This document shows positions 1 to 5,661 of a DNA stretch of 8,600 bases, one piece after another. Where the stretch lies: the NCBI GenBank assembly GCA_002431975.1, contig DJFA01000023.1, positions 15,817 through 24,416 of the forward strand. Reading direction: 5' to 3'. Each line of letters begins with the position of its first letter. Position 1 is the stretch's first letter. This DNA is from Ruminococcus sp. UBA5884 (GTDB lineage: Bacteria; Bacillota; Clostridia; Oscillospirales; Ruminococcaceae). The position numbers were made by a program, and so were the translations under genes. The notes under the pieces were generated by a model, which ran no database searches, was not told the DNA's origin, and saw only the letters and a program-made list of their open reading frames with translations.

Positions 1-108
1 TTGGTCGCCCGCCTGAAATTTCGATGAATCTAACGGGCGACAAACGGTCGCTCCTACAAAATATAAAGAAAATTTCATATTTTTCAATCATAAAAAATTT
101 TATTGTCG
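1..108. repeat. Palindromic intergenic repeat, copy 1 (left end cut by window)
   Basis: This stretch aligns base for base with 901-960 (position 1 matches 901) and then, with small indels, with 961-1005. It starts inside one palindromic arm (1-11), has a 22-nt spacer (12-33), a second degenerate arm (34-58, matching the intact arm 934-958 with a few substitutions), and an AT-rich tail containing TTTCAATCATAAAA that is shared with the other copy. The rest of 1-154 holds no gene and no convincing promoter: the only -35/-10-like pair would put the transcript start inside the ribosome site of the gene at 155. The element resembles REP/MITE-like intergenic repeats. Mobility is not shown. Confidence 0.8.
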
Positions 109-154
109 CATTGGCGTTATATACAGTATTTTTTTATAAAGGAGAGTTAGGAAA

Positions 155-325
155 ATGACGTATTCATACAAAGTGAAGGATATCACCGGCGATTATGCAG
201 TTCTGTTCCGTACAGATATAAAAACTGAAGATACTATTCTTGTTGCTATGGCACTGCTTCCTGACGGAACAGATATCGGTTCTGACCTTCTGTGGGAAAA
301 TCTTGAATATACTCTTGTAAACTGA
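155..325 (+). CDS. Small protein of unknown function, 56 aa, upstream of SCP2-like gene
   Basis: An ATG at 155 follows an AAAGGAG ribosome site (138-144) with a 10-nt gap and opens 56 codons ending at TGA 323-325. The product begins MTYSYKVKDITGDY and ends in LENLEYTLVN-like sequence (WENLEYTLVN). It has no signal peptide, no membrane segment and no cysteine, and alternates short hydrophobic stretches with acidic ones (DIKTEDT, LPDGTDIGSDLLWEN), consistent with a small soluble beta-rich fold. I do not recognise a family. The next gene starts 14 nt downstream with its own ribosome site overlapping this stop codon, so the two are almost certainly co-transcribed. It is real rather than chance, judging from the good ribosome site, codon use like its neighbours and tight operon spacing, but its function is unknown. 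Confidence 0.75.
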   Translation: MTYSYKVKDITGDYAVLFRTDIKTEDTILVAMALLPDGTDIGSDLLWENLEYTLVN

Positions 326-330
326 AAGGA
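325..330 (+). promoter_or_regulatory. Ribosome binding site fixing the ATG start at 340
   Basis: AAAGGA overlaps the last base of the upstream stop codon. It lies 9 nt before ATG 340 but directly abuts the in-frame TTG 331, which is far too close for initiation. The ATG is therefore the start. Confidence 0.75.
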
Positions 331-339
331 TTGAAATTT

Positions 340-657
340 ATGAGTTCTGATATTATTTCTAAAGCAAGAAAGGTGCTTTCAAAAAGAGATTTGAGCGATT
401 TGCCTTATAAATTCGCTGTACAGGTAAACCTTACCGGAAGAGCTTCAGGAGTTCTTTATGTAGAGGTTCTTAATGGAAAACTTTCCGTTGAACCTTATGA
501 ATATAATGACCGTGATGCTTCTGTAAACCTCAATAAGACTACTCTTGACAGTATTCTTTCAGGCAAACTCAGTATTGATGATGCTCTTGCAGGCAAAAAA
601 ATAATTATTGACGGTGATGCAGAGGCTTTGCTCCAGCTTAAAAAATTATTTGACTGA
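340..657 (+). CDS. SCP2 sterol-binding-domain-like protein, 105 aa
   Basis: The whole 105-aa product looks like one SCP2 (sterol carrier protein 2 / SCP-x C-terminal) domain. A short N-terminal helix (residues 4-20) is followed by strands with FAVQVNLTGRASGVLYVEV (25-43) and NGKLSVEPY (45-53). Then come the family's typical pattern of an Asp/Ala-Val strand (DASVNLNKTTLDSILSGKLS, 59-78), a 'DDALAGKK' turn (80-87) and a terminal strand-helix IIIDGDAEALLQLKKLF (88-104). SCP2 domains bind hydrophobic ligands such as lipids or acyl chains in a buried tunnel; bacterial stand-alone copies are mostly uncharacterised. There is no signal peptide, so it should act in the cytoplasm. ATG 340 is preferred to the in-frame TTG 331 because of ribosome-site spacing. 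It is the second gene of an operon with the 56-aa protein and is followed at once by a terminator. The ligand is unknown. Confidence 0.75.
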   Translation: MSSDIISKARKVLSKRDLSDLPYKFAVQVNLTGRASGVLYVEVLNGKLSVEPYEYNDRDASVNLNKTTLDSILSGKLSIDDALAGKKIIIDGDAEALLQLKKLFD

Positions 658-663
658 TATAAA

Positions 664-706
664 AAAAATAACGCCTTTTCTTTTTTAAGAACCGGCGTTA
701 TTTTTC
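664..706 (+). terminator. Rho-independent terminator after SCP2-like gene
   Basis: AATAACGCC (667-675) pairs with GGCGTTATT (694-702). An inner TTCTT/AAGAA stem (678-682 with 687-691) extends the hairpin around a TTTT loop. A run of T follows (to 705) and a run of A precedes, so it could work on both strands. It lies 6 nt after the stop codon. Confidence 0.8.
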
Positions 707-820
707 TACACATTTTTATTTATCTATGATTAACATTATACTATATATTATCTTTTTTTCAACAACATAATTATTACAGATTATTTCACTTTGTTTACAA
801 ATGATTTCATGAAAAATCAT
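707..820. other. AT-rich intergenic stretch without gene
   Basis: Both strands lack a plausible gene; ORFs here have no ribosome site and run into the repeat. The only structure seen is a small hairpin at 801-820 (ATGATTT pairing with AAATCAT, 6-nt loop) that abuts the palindromic repeat and may be its left boundary. Confidence 0.5.
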
Positions 821-1005
821 AAGGGGCGATGAGTGGTCGCCCCTGAAGAAATATATTATTTTAACGCCAATTCGATGAATTATTTCTGTAGGGGCGACCA
901 TTGGTCGCCCGCTCGGTTTACAGTATGTCACAACGGGCGACCAATGGTCGCCCCTACAAAATGTATTGAAAATCCCATATTTTCAATCATAAAATTTCAT
1001 TATCG
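821..1005. repeat. Palindromic intergenic repeat, copy 2 (three arms)
   Basis: Three GC-rich palindromic arms sit in an AT-rich background: 822-844 (AGGGGCGA pairing with TCGCCCCT), 887-911 and 934-958. The last two are perfect 25-bp inverted copies of each other, and each core is itself a near-perfect palindrome (GGGCGACCA, one base, TGGTCGCCC). The spacers are 845-886 and 912-933. The 3' tail (959-1005) matches that of copy 1 at 59-108 and includes a 9-bp hairpin (ATTGAAAAT 965-973 with ATTTTCAAT 979-987). ORFs crossing this region, on either strand, translate the repeat itself and have no ribosome site. The element fills the space between the SCP2-like operon and the 3' end of bioY. It could fold into a large cruciform or RNA structure. 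Confidence 0.85.
887..958. repeat. 25-bp perfect inverted repeat with 22-nt spacer
   Basis: Positions 887-911 are the exact reverse complement of 934-958. Each arm contains an internal 19-nt near-palindrome, so the DNA can form either two small hairpins or one long one. The 22-nt spacer (912-933) has the same length as the spacer in copy 1 (12-33) but an unrelated sequence. Confidence 0.9.
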
Positions 1006-1011
1006 AATTAT

Positions 1012-1575
1012 TTAGTATGAAAGACTGAACTGCTTTTCAAGAACAGGAAGCAGTTTCTTTGCGAGTATTGCCGCAAAAAGTGAGGTTACAACATCTGCCG
1101 GTATAAATGGAAGTGCAAAAGCCATAAGAACCTGCACTGCACCATACTGTACATGATTTACATAGTTGAGGATTATATATCCGTACACACTGCCAAATGC
1201 ATACACTATAACAAGGTTTACCATTGCGGCACATATGAGCCTTTTAAGTGATGGGTTTTCTTTTGCATGAGCAATTGCTCCTGTTACATATGCACCTACT
1301 GCAAAGCCTATAAGATATCCGAATGTTGTTTCAAATATGTACTGAGGCCCTCCGCCCTTTGTGAATATCGGAAGTCCGACAAGTCCGAGAATTACATACA
1401 ATGCAACGCTTAATCCGCCTTTTTTCTTTCCGAGAATAAGTCCTGCCATACAGGTAAACATTGTCTGCAATGTGAATGGTACTAATGGTGTAGGTATCTT
1501 GATAAAAGCTCCTATTGCCGACAGTGCGGTAAACATTGCCATCAAAGTCATGTCCCTGATTTTTAATTTCTGCAT
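1012..1575 (-). CDS. bioY: BioY-family biotin transporter, ECF S component
   Basis: This 187-aa integral membrane protein has about six hydrophobic helices and no signal peptide. The BioY signature is clear: VPFTLQTMFTCMAGLILG (residues 32-49), then YVILGLVGLPIF (60-71), a glycine-rich loop (GGG 74-76), TFGYLIGF (84-91), and a last-helix FIPAD motif (157-161). BioY binds biotin and delivers it across the cytoplasmic membrane with an ECF energising module (two ATPases and EcfT). None of these is encoded here, so it is probably a group II S component that shares a module encoded elsewhere. The start is an ATG 8 nt after a very strong AGGAGGG site (1584-1590). The +3 residue after the helix-6 Asp is Thr, where many BioY proteins have Lys. 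It is transcribed alone from a consensus promoter, divergent from apbE. Confidence 0.9.
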   Translation of the reverse strand: MQKLKIRDMTLMAMFTALSAIGAFIKIPTPLVPFTLQTMFTCMAGLILGKKKGGLSVALYVILGLVGLPIFTKGGGPQYIFETTFGYLIGFAVGAYVTGAIAHAKENPSLKRLICAAMVNLVIVYAFGSVYGYIILNYVNHVQYGAVQVLMAFALPFIPADVVTSLFAAILAKKLLPVLEKQFSLSY

Positions 1576-1607
1576 ATGAAATGCCCTCCTGAATAATTGT
1601 TTTTTTT

Positions 1608-1636
1608 ATTATATCATACAGAATAACAAATGTCAA
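1608..1636 (-). promoter_or_regulatory. Consensus sigma-A promoter of bioY
   Basis: On the minus strand TTGACA (complement of 1631-1636), a 17-bp spacer and TATAAT (complement of 1608-1613) match the vegetative consensus exactly. The -10 also has the extended TGA-TATAAT form. It lies just upstream of the bioY ribosome site. Confidence 0.85.
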
Positions 1637-1661
1637 CTATTTTAAAATTTCAGGGTGACAA
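1630..1661. promoter_or_regulatory. Possible BirA-like operator over the bioY -35
   Basis: An imperfect inverted repeat, ATGTCAACT (1630-1638) and GGGTGACAA (1653-1661) with a 14-bp gap, covers the bioY -35 box. Its layout (two arms around TGTnAAC ... GTnACA with about a 14-16 bp gap) resembles biotin-repressor BirA operators of Firmicutes. However, the arms contain -35-like TTGACA sequence anyway and the match is imperfect, so this is a weak call. Confidence 0.3.
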
Positions 1662-1672
1662 TATATCCGGCA

Positions 1673-1701
1673 TTGACAATAATTCTGAAAAAGGTTAATA
1701 T
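1673..1701 (+). promoter_or_regulatory. Promoter of the apbE operon
   Basis: TTGACA at 1673-1678, a 17-bp spacer and TAATAT at 1696-1701 (4 of 6 consensus bases) lie about 40 bp before the ATG at 1743. It is back to back with the bioY promoter; the two -35 boxes are 36 bp apart. Confidence 0.65.
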
Positions 1702-1742
1702 TTATTATATAGTATATAACTTTTTATAATGGAGTTTTTTTA

Positions 1743-2759
1743 ATGAAAAGAATTTTATATGTTCTGATATCAGCTGTTTTTCTCTGCTCATGTTCTTTGA
1801 ACGAGGAAAAATCAGCTCAGAGGGATATTTTTGCGATGGATACATTTATGACTGTTAAAGCATATGGTGAAAAAGCTGAAGATGCAGTGAACCTTTCAGC
1901 AGAAAAAATCCGTCAGCTTGAAAAACTGTTTTCCGTAACTGATTCTGAAAGCGATATATCAAAAATAAATAATTCTCATGGCAAACCTGTAAAAATCAGT
2001 GATGATACTGTTGATATCATGAATTTTGCTCTTGATATGTGCAGAAAAACAGACGGAAACCTTGATATAACCATATATCCTGTTCTGAAAGAATGGGGAT
2101 TTACCGGTTCTGACTATAAAATTCCCGACAGCAGAAAAATTTCAGAACTTCTTGAACTGGTTGACTATAAAAAAATTAATATTGACGGTAATATCATTAC
2201 AATTCCTGAAAATATGCAGACAGACCTCGGTTCAGTAGCAAAAGGCTATGCAGCAGACCGCATTGCTGAAATATTCAGAGAAAATTCCATAGAAAGCGGA
2301 ATTATTAACCTTGGCGGAAATATTGCTGCTGTTGGTTCAAAACCTGATGGCTCTGACTGGAATATCGGTATTGCAGACCCATATGCTCCTGAAAAAAATA
2401 TCTGTACCGTTGATATATCGGACTGTGCGGTTGTTACTTCGGGAAATTATGAGAGATATTTTACTGACGAAAACGGAAACAGATACTGGCACATTTTAAA
2501 CCCTGAAAACGGATATCCGGCAGACAGCGGACTTGTTTCAGTAACAATAATCGGAAAATCAGCCGCAGTCTGTGATGCTCTTTCAACAGCTCTTTTTGTT
2601 ATGGGAGCTGAAAAAGCTTCGGAATATTATCAGAATAATACGGATTTTGAAGCAGTCATGATTGATGATAATTCTGATATATTCATTACTCAGGGACTTG
2701 CTGACTGTATACATATTAATGATGATTCAGAATTTTCAATAATAAACAGGGAGCAATGA
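1743..2759 (+). CDS. apbE: FAD:protein FMN transferase (ApbE/Ftp), lipoprotein
   Basis: The enzyme transfers FMN from FAD onto a Ser/Thr of target redox proteins outside the cytoplasmic membrane. The 338-aa length is usual for the family. An N-terminal lipoprotein signal ends in the lipobox LCSC, with Cys17 as the likely lipidated residue. Family motifs follow in order: FAMDTFMTVKAYG (30-42), DLGSVAKGYAADRI (161-174), INLGGNIAAVG (188-198), TSGNYERYF (232-240), HILNPENGYP (250-259) and CDALSTALFVMG (277-288), whose Asp278 and Thr282 correspond to the conserved Mg-binding pair. The domain therefore looks intact and active. ATG 1743 follows a GGAG site at 1731-1734. Its stop lies one base before the start of the next gene, showing an operon. 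No acceptor protein with a recognisable D-x-x-(S/T)-G-A-(S/T) flavinylation motif is encoded in the window. Confidence 0.93.
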   Translation: MKRILYVLISAVFLCSCSLNEEKSAQRDIFAMDTFMTVKAYGEKAEDAVNLSAEKIRQLEKLFSVTDSESDISKINNSHGKPVKISDDTVDIMNFALDMCRKTDGNLDITIYPVLKEWGFTGSDYKIPDSRKISELLELVDYKKINIDGNIITIPENMQTDLGSVAKGYAADRIAEIFRENSIESGIINLGGNIAAVGSKPDGSDWNIGIADPYAPEKNICTVDISDCAVVTSGNYERYFTDENGNRYWHILNPENGYPADSGLVSVTIIGKSAAVCDALSTALFVMGAEKASEYYQNNTDFEAVMIDDNSDIFITQGLADCIHINDDSEFSIINREQ

Positions 2760-2760
2760 T

Positions 2761-3093
2761 ATGAAAAAATATTATGGGAAAATAATGATTTTTATTATAA
2801 TTCTGATATGCCTGATATGGATTGCTGTTTCAAAAACTCATTCATATAAAGGAAAATATGCTGAAATAAGTGTATGCGGAGAAAAATTATATGAACTTGA
2901 CATAAATAAATCCAATACTATGAAAATTCATGGAGATAACAATATTATTCTTGAAGTTGAATGCAAAAACGGCAGTATAAAAGTAGTTTCATCAGAATGT
3001 CCGGATAAAATATGCGTTAAAAAAGGAGAAATTTCAATGAGTAATGAAAATATAGTATGTCTTCCGGCAAAAGTTATAATAACAATACGATAA
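2761..3093 (+). CDS. Membrane-anchored NusG domain II protein, 110 aa
   Basis: A single N-terminal membrane segment (residues 8-23) precedes a small beta domain of the NusG_II family. It carries the conserved cysteine pattern S-x-CPDKICVKKG (78-89) and the terminal IVCLPAKVIITI (98-109), so Cys80, Cys85 and Cys100 are present. Despite the family name, these short anchored proteins are not transcription factors; the domain is predicted to face outside. Their exact role is not established. They recur beside ApbE and Gx-type membrane proteins, which suggests involvement in extracytosolic flavin or electron transfer; this is inference from context. The gene starts one base after the apbE stop, with AGGGAG (2748-2753) inside the end of apbE, so translation is probably coupled. 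It has no flavinylation motif of its own. Confidence 0.85.
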   Translation: MKKYYGKIMIFIIILICLIWIAVSKTHSYKGKYAEISVCGEKLYELDINKSNTMKIHGDNNIILEVECKNGSIKVVSSECPDKICVKKGEISMSNENIVCLPAKVIITIR

Positions 3094-3094
3094 A

Positions 3095-3100
3095 AAGGAG
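3095..3100 (+). promoter_or_regulatory. Ribosome binding site supporting a TTG start at 3109
   Basis: AAGGAG lies 8 nt before TTG 3109, with no in-frame ATG near enough to use it. The unusual start codon is therefore well supported. Confidence 0.75.
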
Positions 3101-3108
3101 AAAATCTC

Positions 3109-3606
3109 TTGAATAAAACTCTTAAACTTGCATATTTATCTGTGCTTCTGGCAATTGCTTTTATTTTAAGCTGGATTGAGGCTATTATTCCTCCTCTTGT
3201 TCCGTCAATTCCGGGAATAAAAATAGGATTTGCCAATATAATCATACTTTTTTCAGTCTTTAATCTTAAAAAATCTGAAACTCTTATGATATTATCCGCA
3301 AGACTTGTTCTGAATGCTCTTTTTTTCGGAAATGCTGTTTCGCTGATATACAGTGCCGCAGGAGGCTTTTTAAGCTTTGCGGCAATGATAACAATAAAAA
3401 AGATATCTTCAAAGGAAATACCATCAAGCATAGGCGGAGGAATTTTTCATAATATCGGTCAGATATCTGCCGCATATTTAGTACTCGGTTCAACGGCAGT
3501 ATTTTCATATCTGCCTTATCTGATTATATCCGGAATATTAACAGGTGCTTTGAATGGTTTTATAACCGGTAAAATAAATAAAAGAATGCGTCCGGATTTT
3601 TTTTAA
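3109..3606 (+). CDS. Gx transporter family / Hpre_diP_synt_I-type membrane protein
   Basis: This 165-aa protein has about five hydrophobic helices and the hallmarks of the family named 'Gx transporter' or 'heptaprenyl diphosphate synthase component I': SIPGIKIGFANI (33-44), SARLVLNALFFG (63-74), YSAAGGFLSF (81-90), GIFHNIGQISAAY (111-123) and YLPYLIISGILTGALNG (134-150). The size and ECF-S-like topology fit a small-molecule membrane carrier; the old isoprenoid-synthase name is doubtful for a protein this hydrophobic. The substrate is unknown. It begins with TTG, backed by a strong ribosome site, 15 nt after the NusG_II gene, and is the third gene of the apbE operon. Members of this family commonly accompany ApbE and NusG_II genes, hinting at a role in quinone- or flavin-linked redox chemistry. 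Its last codons and stop lie inside a terminator hairpin. Confidence 0.83.
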   Translation: MNKTLKLAYLSVLLAIAFILSWIEAIIPPLVPSIPGIKIGFANIIILFSVFNLKKSETLMILSARLVLNALFFGNAVSLIYSAAGGFLSFAAMITIKKISSKEIPSSIGGGIFHNIGQISAAYLVLGSTAVFSYLPYLIISGILTGALNGFITGKINKRMRPDFF

Positions 3607-3618
3607 TCCGAACGCATT
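3585..3618. terminator. Shared convergent terminator overlapping a 3' coding end
   Basis: AATGCGTCCGGATT (3585-3598) pairs with AATCCGAACGCATT (3605-3618) with one mismatch around a six-T loop. The left arm encodes the last residues and the loop and right arm include the stop codon of the Gx-family gene. The stop of the oppositely transcribed dockerin gene is 5 nt away, so one hairpin can end both transcripts. The minus-strand tail (TTCTTTTATTTA) is the more U-rich of the two. Confidence 0.75.
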
Positions 3619-3622
3619 TATA

Positions 3623-5518
3623 CTATTTAATAATATTGTTTTTCATTATGACAAAATCAGATATATCTGAAATATTATCATTATTCATATCTGCATTTTT
3701 GAGTTCCTGCGGCTGGAGTCCATTGAGAATATACTGTTTCATCTGCGTAATGTCCAGTATATTGAAAGTTCCGTCATCATTGATATCTCCCGGAATATTT
3801 TCATCAGGAATTTCAGCAGTCATAAGAGAGTATTTGTTTTCAGGCATTGAATAGCTGCATACAGAATTATCTGTACATATATAGTATATTGTAATGCTTT
3901 TTGAATCATTGTCATAATCATATCCTATATAATCGGCAACATCTGCAATTTCATGTGTTTCACCTGAATATAAAAGAGTAAGGACATTATCAGATGTAAT
4001 ATGATAATTCGATTTGCTGAGTGCTGAATTTACAGTTGCTGAATCATCAAAGAAATATCCTGATTTTATATATGGTTTAGTGTATTCATCATCACATAAG
4101 GTTACTTTCTGTGTTGTTCCGACTCTGTATGCAGTGCCGTCACTTGCGATATGCACACAGCCGTAAACAGTTCCGCCGCTGTATGAGCGATAGCCTACAA
4201 ATACCGCATCTTCGGCTTTTTTAGTAACTGTCGGAGCAGAATTTTTATTTCTTTTTACTTCCCAGAGTATTTTATTTTCATCAACAAAATAATCATTATG
4301 TGATGAAATCGGGTTTTTGATTCCTGTGCTGTATGTTGAATATGAGCCGTTGTTTTCTGAAATCAGCATTACTTCTCCGTCTGATGAGAGGTAATAATAA
4401 TTTGTTGTGCTTATAAAGCTCTTGCAGTCTGAAACTGCATAATCAGCTTTTATCTGTCCGTTTTCATCTTTAAAATAGTATAACTTCCCGTCATTTGAAA
4501 TAAAGCGGTTTTTTCCGATTTCAGCAGCATCGGAAGCAACAGTCTGACCATTTACTTTAACAGTTCCGTCATCAAGCAGAACTATGTCACTTGATACATA
4601 ACTGCCATCTTTATCTGTATAGTATCCTGTTTTATAATCAGAAACATTATGTTCACAGATTTCAAGTTTTCCGTCATTTATTGCATAAAGAGTGCCGTCA
4701 TTGAGAATTACAGGCTTGCTGCTGTAATATTCCGACTGCAAACGTTCAGACGAATATTCAGTGTCCTTATTGATATGTTCCATATTCAAAGGAGATATTT
4801 CTTCAACATTGATAGTTCCTGAAAATACTTTTTCACCGTTAATTGTTATATAGTATCCCGTTGAGCCTGCATTTTTTGCATAAACAGGAGCTGATGTCTG
4901 GTTTATAAGATATGAACTTCCGTCATCACCGGAATATGCTGATGAAACGTCAAATACAACTGTTTCAGGGTTTTCAATATGGATTTCAGTTGTATAGTCA
5001 TCAAAAAGTCCTATCGGAAATGCTCCGGCAAGTTCTGAATATCCACGTTTCATGGATATATCATTGAATTTTGATACATCAATACGCTGTTTAAGGGTTA
5101 TCTTATTCATATCATTTAAACGTACTGTTTCAGGATTCATGCCCTTGAGCCATGATATATCAGTTATCGGAACATTGTCAAGATATATGTTTTTAAGGTT
5201 CGGAACTTCTGCAAGGACTGAAACATCTTTTATTTCTCCGCCTGACAGGTATACATATGTAAGATTTGTCATATCTTTAAGCCATGATATATCTGTAACT
5301 CCGTCAAGTGAAAGACGTATGCTTTGAAGTGCTTTCAATTCCTCATCTGTGATAACGCCATCTTCATTGGCATCACATTGATACTGGTTGAAAAGCTGTT
5401 CATAGACTGCTGATTCCACATTTGCAGGGACAGCTTCTGATGATTCAGCGGATACAGCTATGGCTGACATTGAAGCAAATACTGATAATGCGGCGGATAA
5501 TGCGATTGCTTTTTTCAT
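3623..5518 (-). CDS. Secreted dockerin protein with EF-hand, LRR and beta-repeat regions
   Basis: The 631-aa product has a signal peptide (1-24, cleavage near AVSA/ESSE). Domains in order: an EF-hand-like loop DANEDGVITDEE (49-60), three leucine-rich repeats (about 65-136, with DISWLK seen twice), a linker with beta-rich segments (140-240), a long repetitive region (265-560), and a C-terminal type I dockerin (577-630). The dockerin has two Ca loops, DINDDGTFNILD (578-589) and DMNNDNISDISD (610-621); the second lacks the usual Gly and Asn. The 265-560 region contains about eight 'DG-(T/K/E)-(L/V)' strand motifs near 274, 317, 343, 380, 412, 460, 510 and 549, suggesting a beta-propeller or similar fold. 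No glycosidase motif is visible. The dockerin should attach it to a cohesin, so it may be a binding or structural cellulosome-type part. ATG 5518 follows AAAGGAA (5528-5534). Confidence 0.88.
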   Translation of the reverse strand: MKKAIALSAALSVFASMSAIAVSAESSEAVPANVESAVYEQLFNQYQCDANEDGVITDEELKALQSIRLSLDGVTDISWLKDMTNLTYVYLSGGEIKDVSVLAEVPNLKNIYLDNVPITDISWLKGMNPETVRLNDMNKITLKQRIDVSKFNDISMKRGYSELAGAFPIGLFDDYTTEIHIENPETVVFDVSSAYSGDDGSSYLINQTSAPVYAKNAGSTGYYITINGEKVFSGTINVEEISPLNMEHINKDTEYSSERLQSEYYSSKPVILNDGTLYAINDGKLEICEHNVSDYKTGYYTDKDGSYVSSDIVLLDDGTVKVNGQTVASDAAEIGKNRFISNDGKLYYFKDENGQIKADYAVSDCKSFISTTNYYYLSSDGEVMLISENNGSYSTYSTGIKNPISSHNDYFVDENKILWEVKRNKNSAPTVTKKAEDAVFVGYRSYSGGTVYGCVHIASDGTAYRVGTTQKVTLCDDEYTKPYIKSGYFFDDSATVNSALSKSNYHITSDNVLTLLYSGETHEIADVADYIGYDYDNDSKSITIYYICTDNSVCSYSMPENKYSLMTAEIPDENIPGDINDDGTFNILDITQMKQYILNGLQPQELKNADMNNDNISDISDFVIMKNNIIK

Positions 5519-5552
5519 ATCTGATAATTCCTTTCTTTTTTTATTTTATTAT

Positions 5553-5581
5553 ATTATATCATACATAATATTGCAATTCAA
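5553..5581 (-). promoter_or_regulatory. Promoter of the dockerin gene
   Basis: On the minus strand TTGAAT (complement of 5576-5581), a 17-bp spacer and TATAAT (complement of 5553-5558) are present, with an extended -10 TGA before the TATAAT. It lies 35-63 bp upstream of the ATG. Confidence 0.7.
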
Positions 5582-5599
5582 GTGTTTTTATTTTTTTAG

Positions 5600-5628
5600 T
5601 TGACTTGAATATCATAAAATGATATAAT
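5600..5628 (+). promoter_or_regulatory. Promoter of the YitT-family gene
   Basis: TTGACT (5600-5605), a 17-bp spacer and TATAAT (5623-5628) with an extended TGA -10 stand 34 bp before the ATG at 5662. It is divergent from the dockerin-gene promoter, with only 18 bp between the two -35 boxes. Confidence 0.82.
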
Positions 5629-5661
5629 TAAATAAAATTATCGGTATAGGAGGCGGATATT

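Noticed and set aside
111..139. TTGGCG ... TTATAA as promoter of the first operon
   Set aside because: The -10 overlaps the ribosome binding site, so the transcript would start downstream of it.
331..339. TTG start at 331 for the SCP2-like protein
   Set aside because: It abuts the ribosome site with no spacing; ATG 340 has the proper 9-nt gap.
821..960. Possible CRISPR array from regularly placed GGGCGACC repeats
   Set aside because: The arms are inverted relative to each other, only three are present, spacers differ in length (42 and 22 nt) and no cas gene is nearby.
833..1015. ORF reading through the palindromic repeat on the plus strand, and a similar one at 716-931 on the minus strand
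   Set aside because: Both translate the repeat arms, lack ribosome sites and promoters, and have no domain; they are by-products of the GC-rich palindromes.
1331..1636. Minus-strand ORF in another frame overlapping the start of bioY
   Set aside because: It overlaps the intact bioY frame and promoter, lacks its own ribosome site and shows no domain.
2928..3431. 167-aa minus-strand ORF opposite the NusG_II and Gx-family genes
   Set aside because: It is antisense to two well-supported genes in an operon, has no ribosome site and shows no recognisable family.
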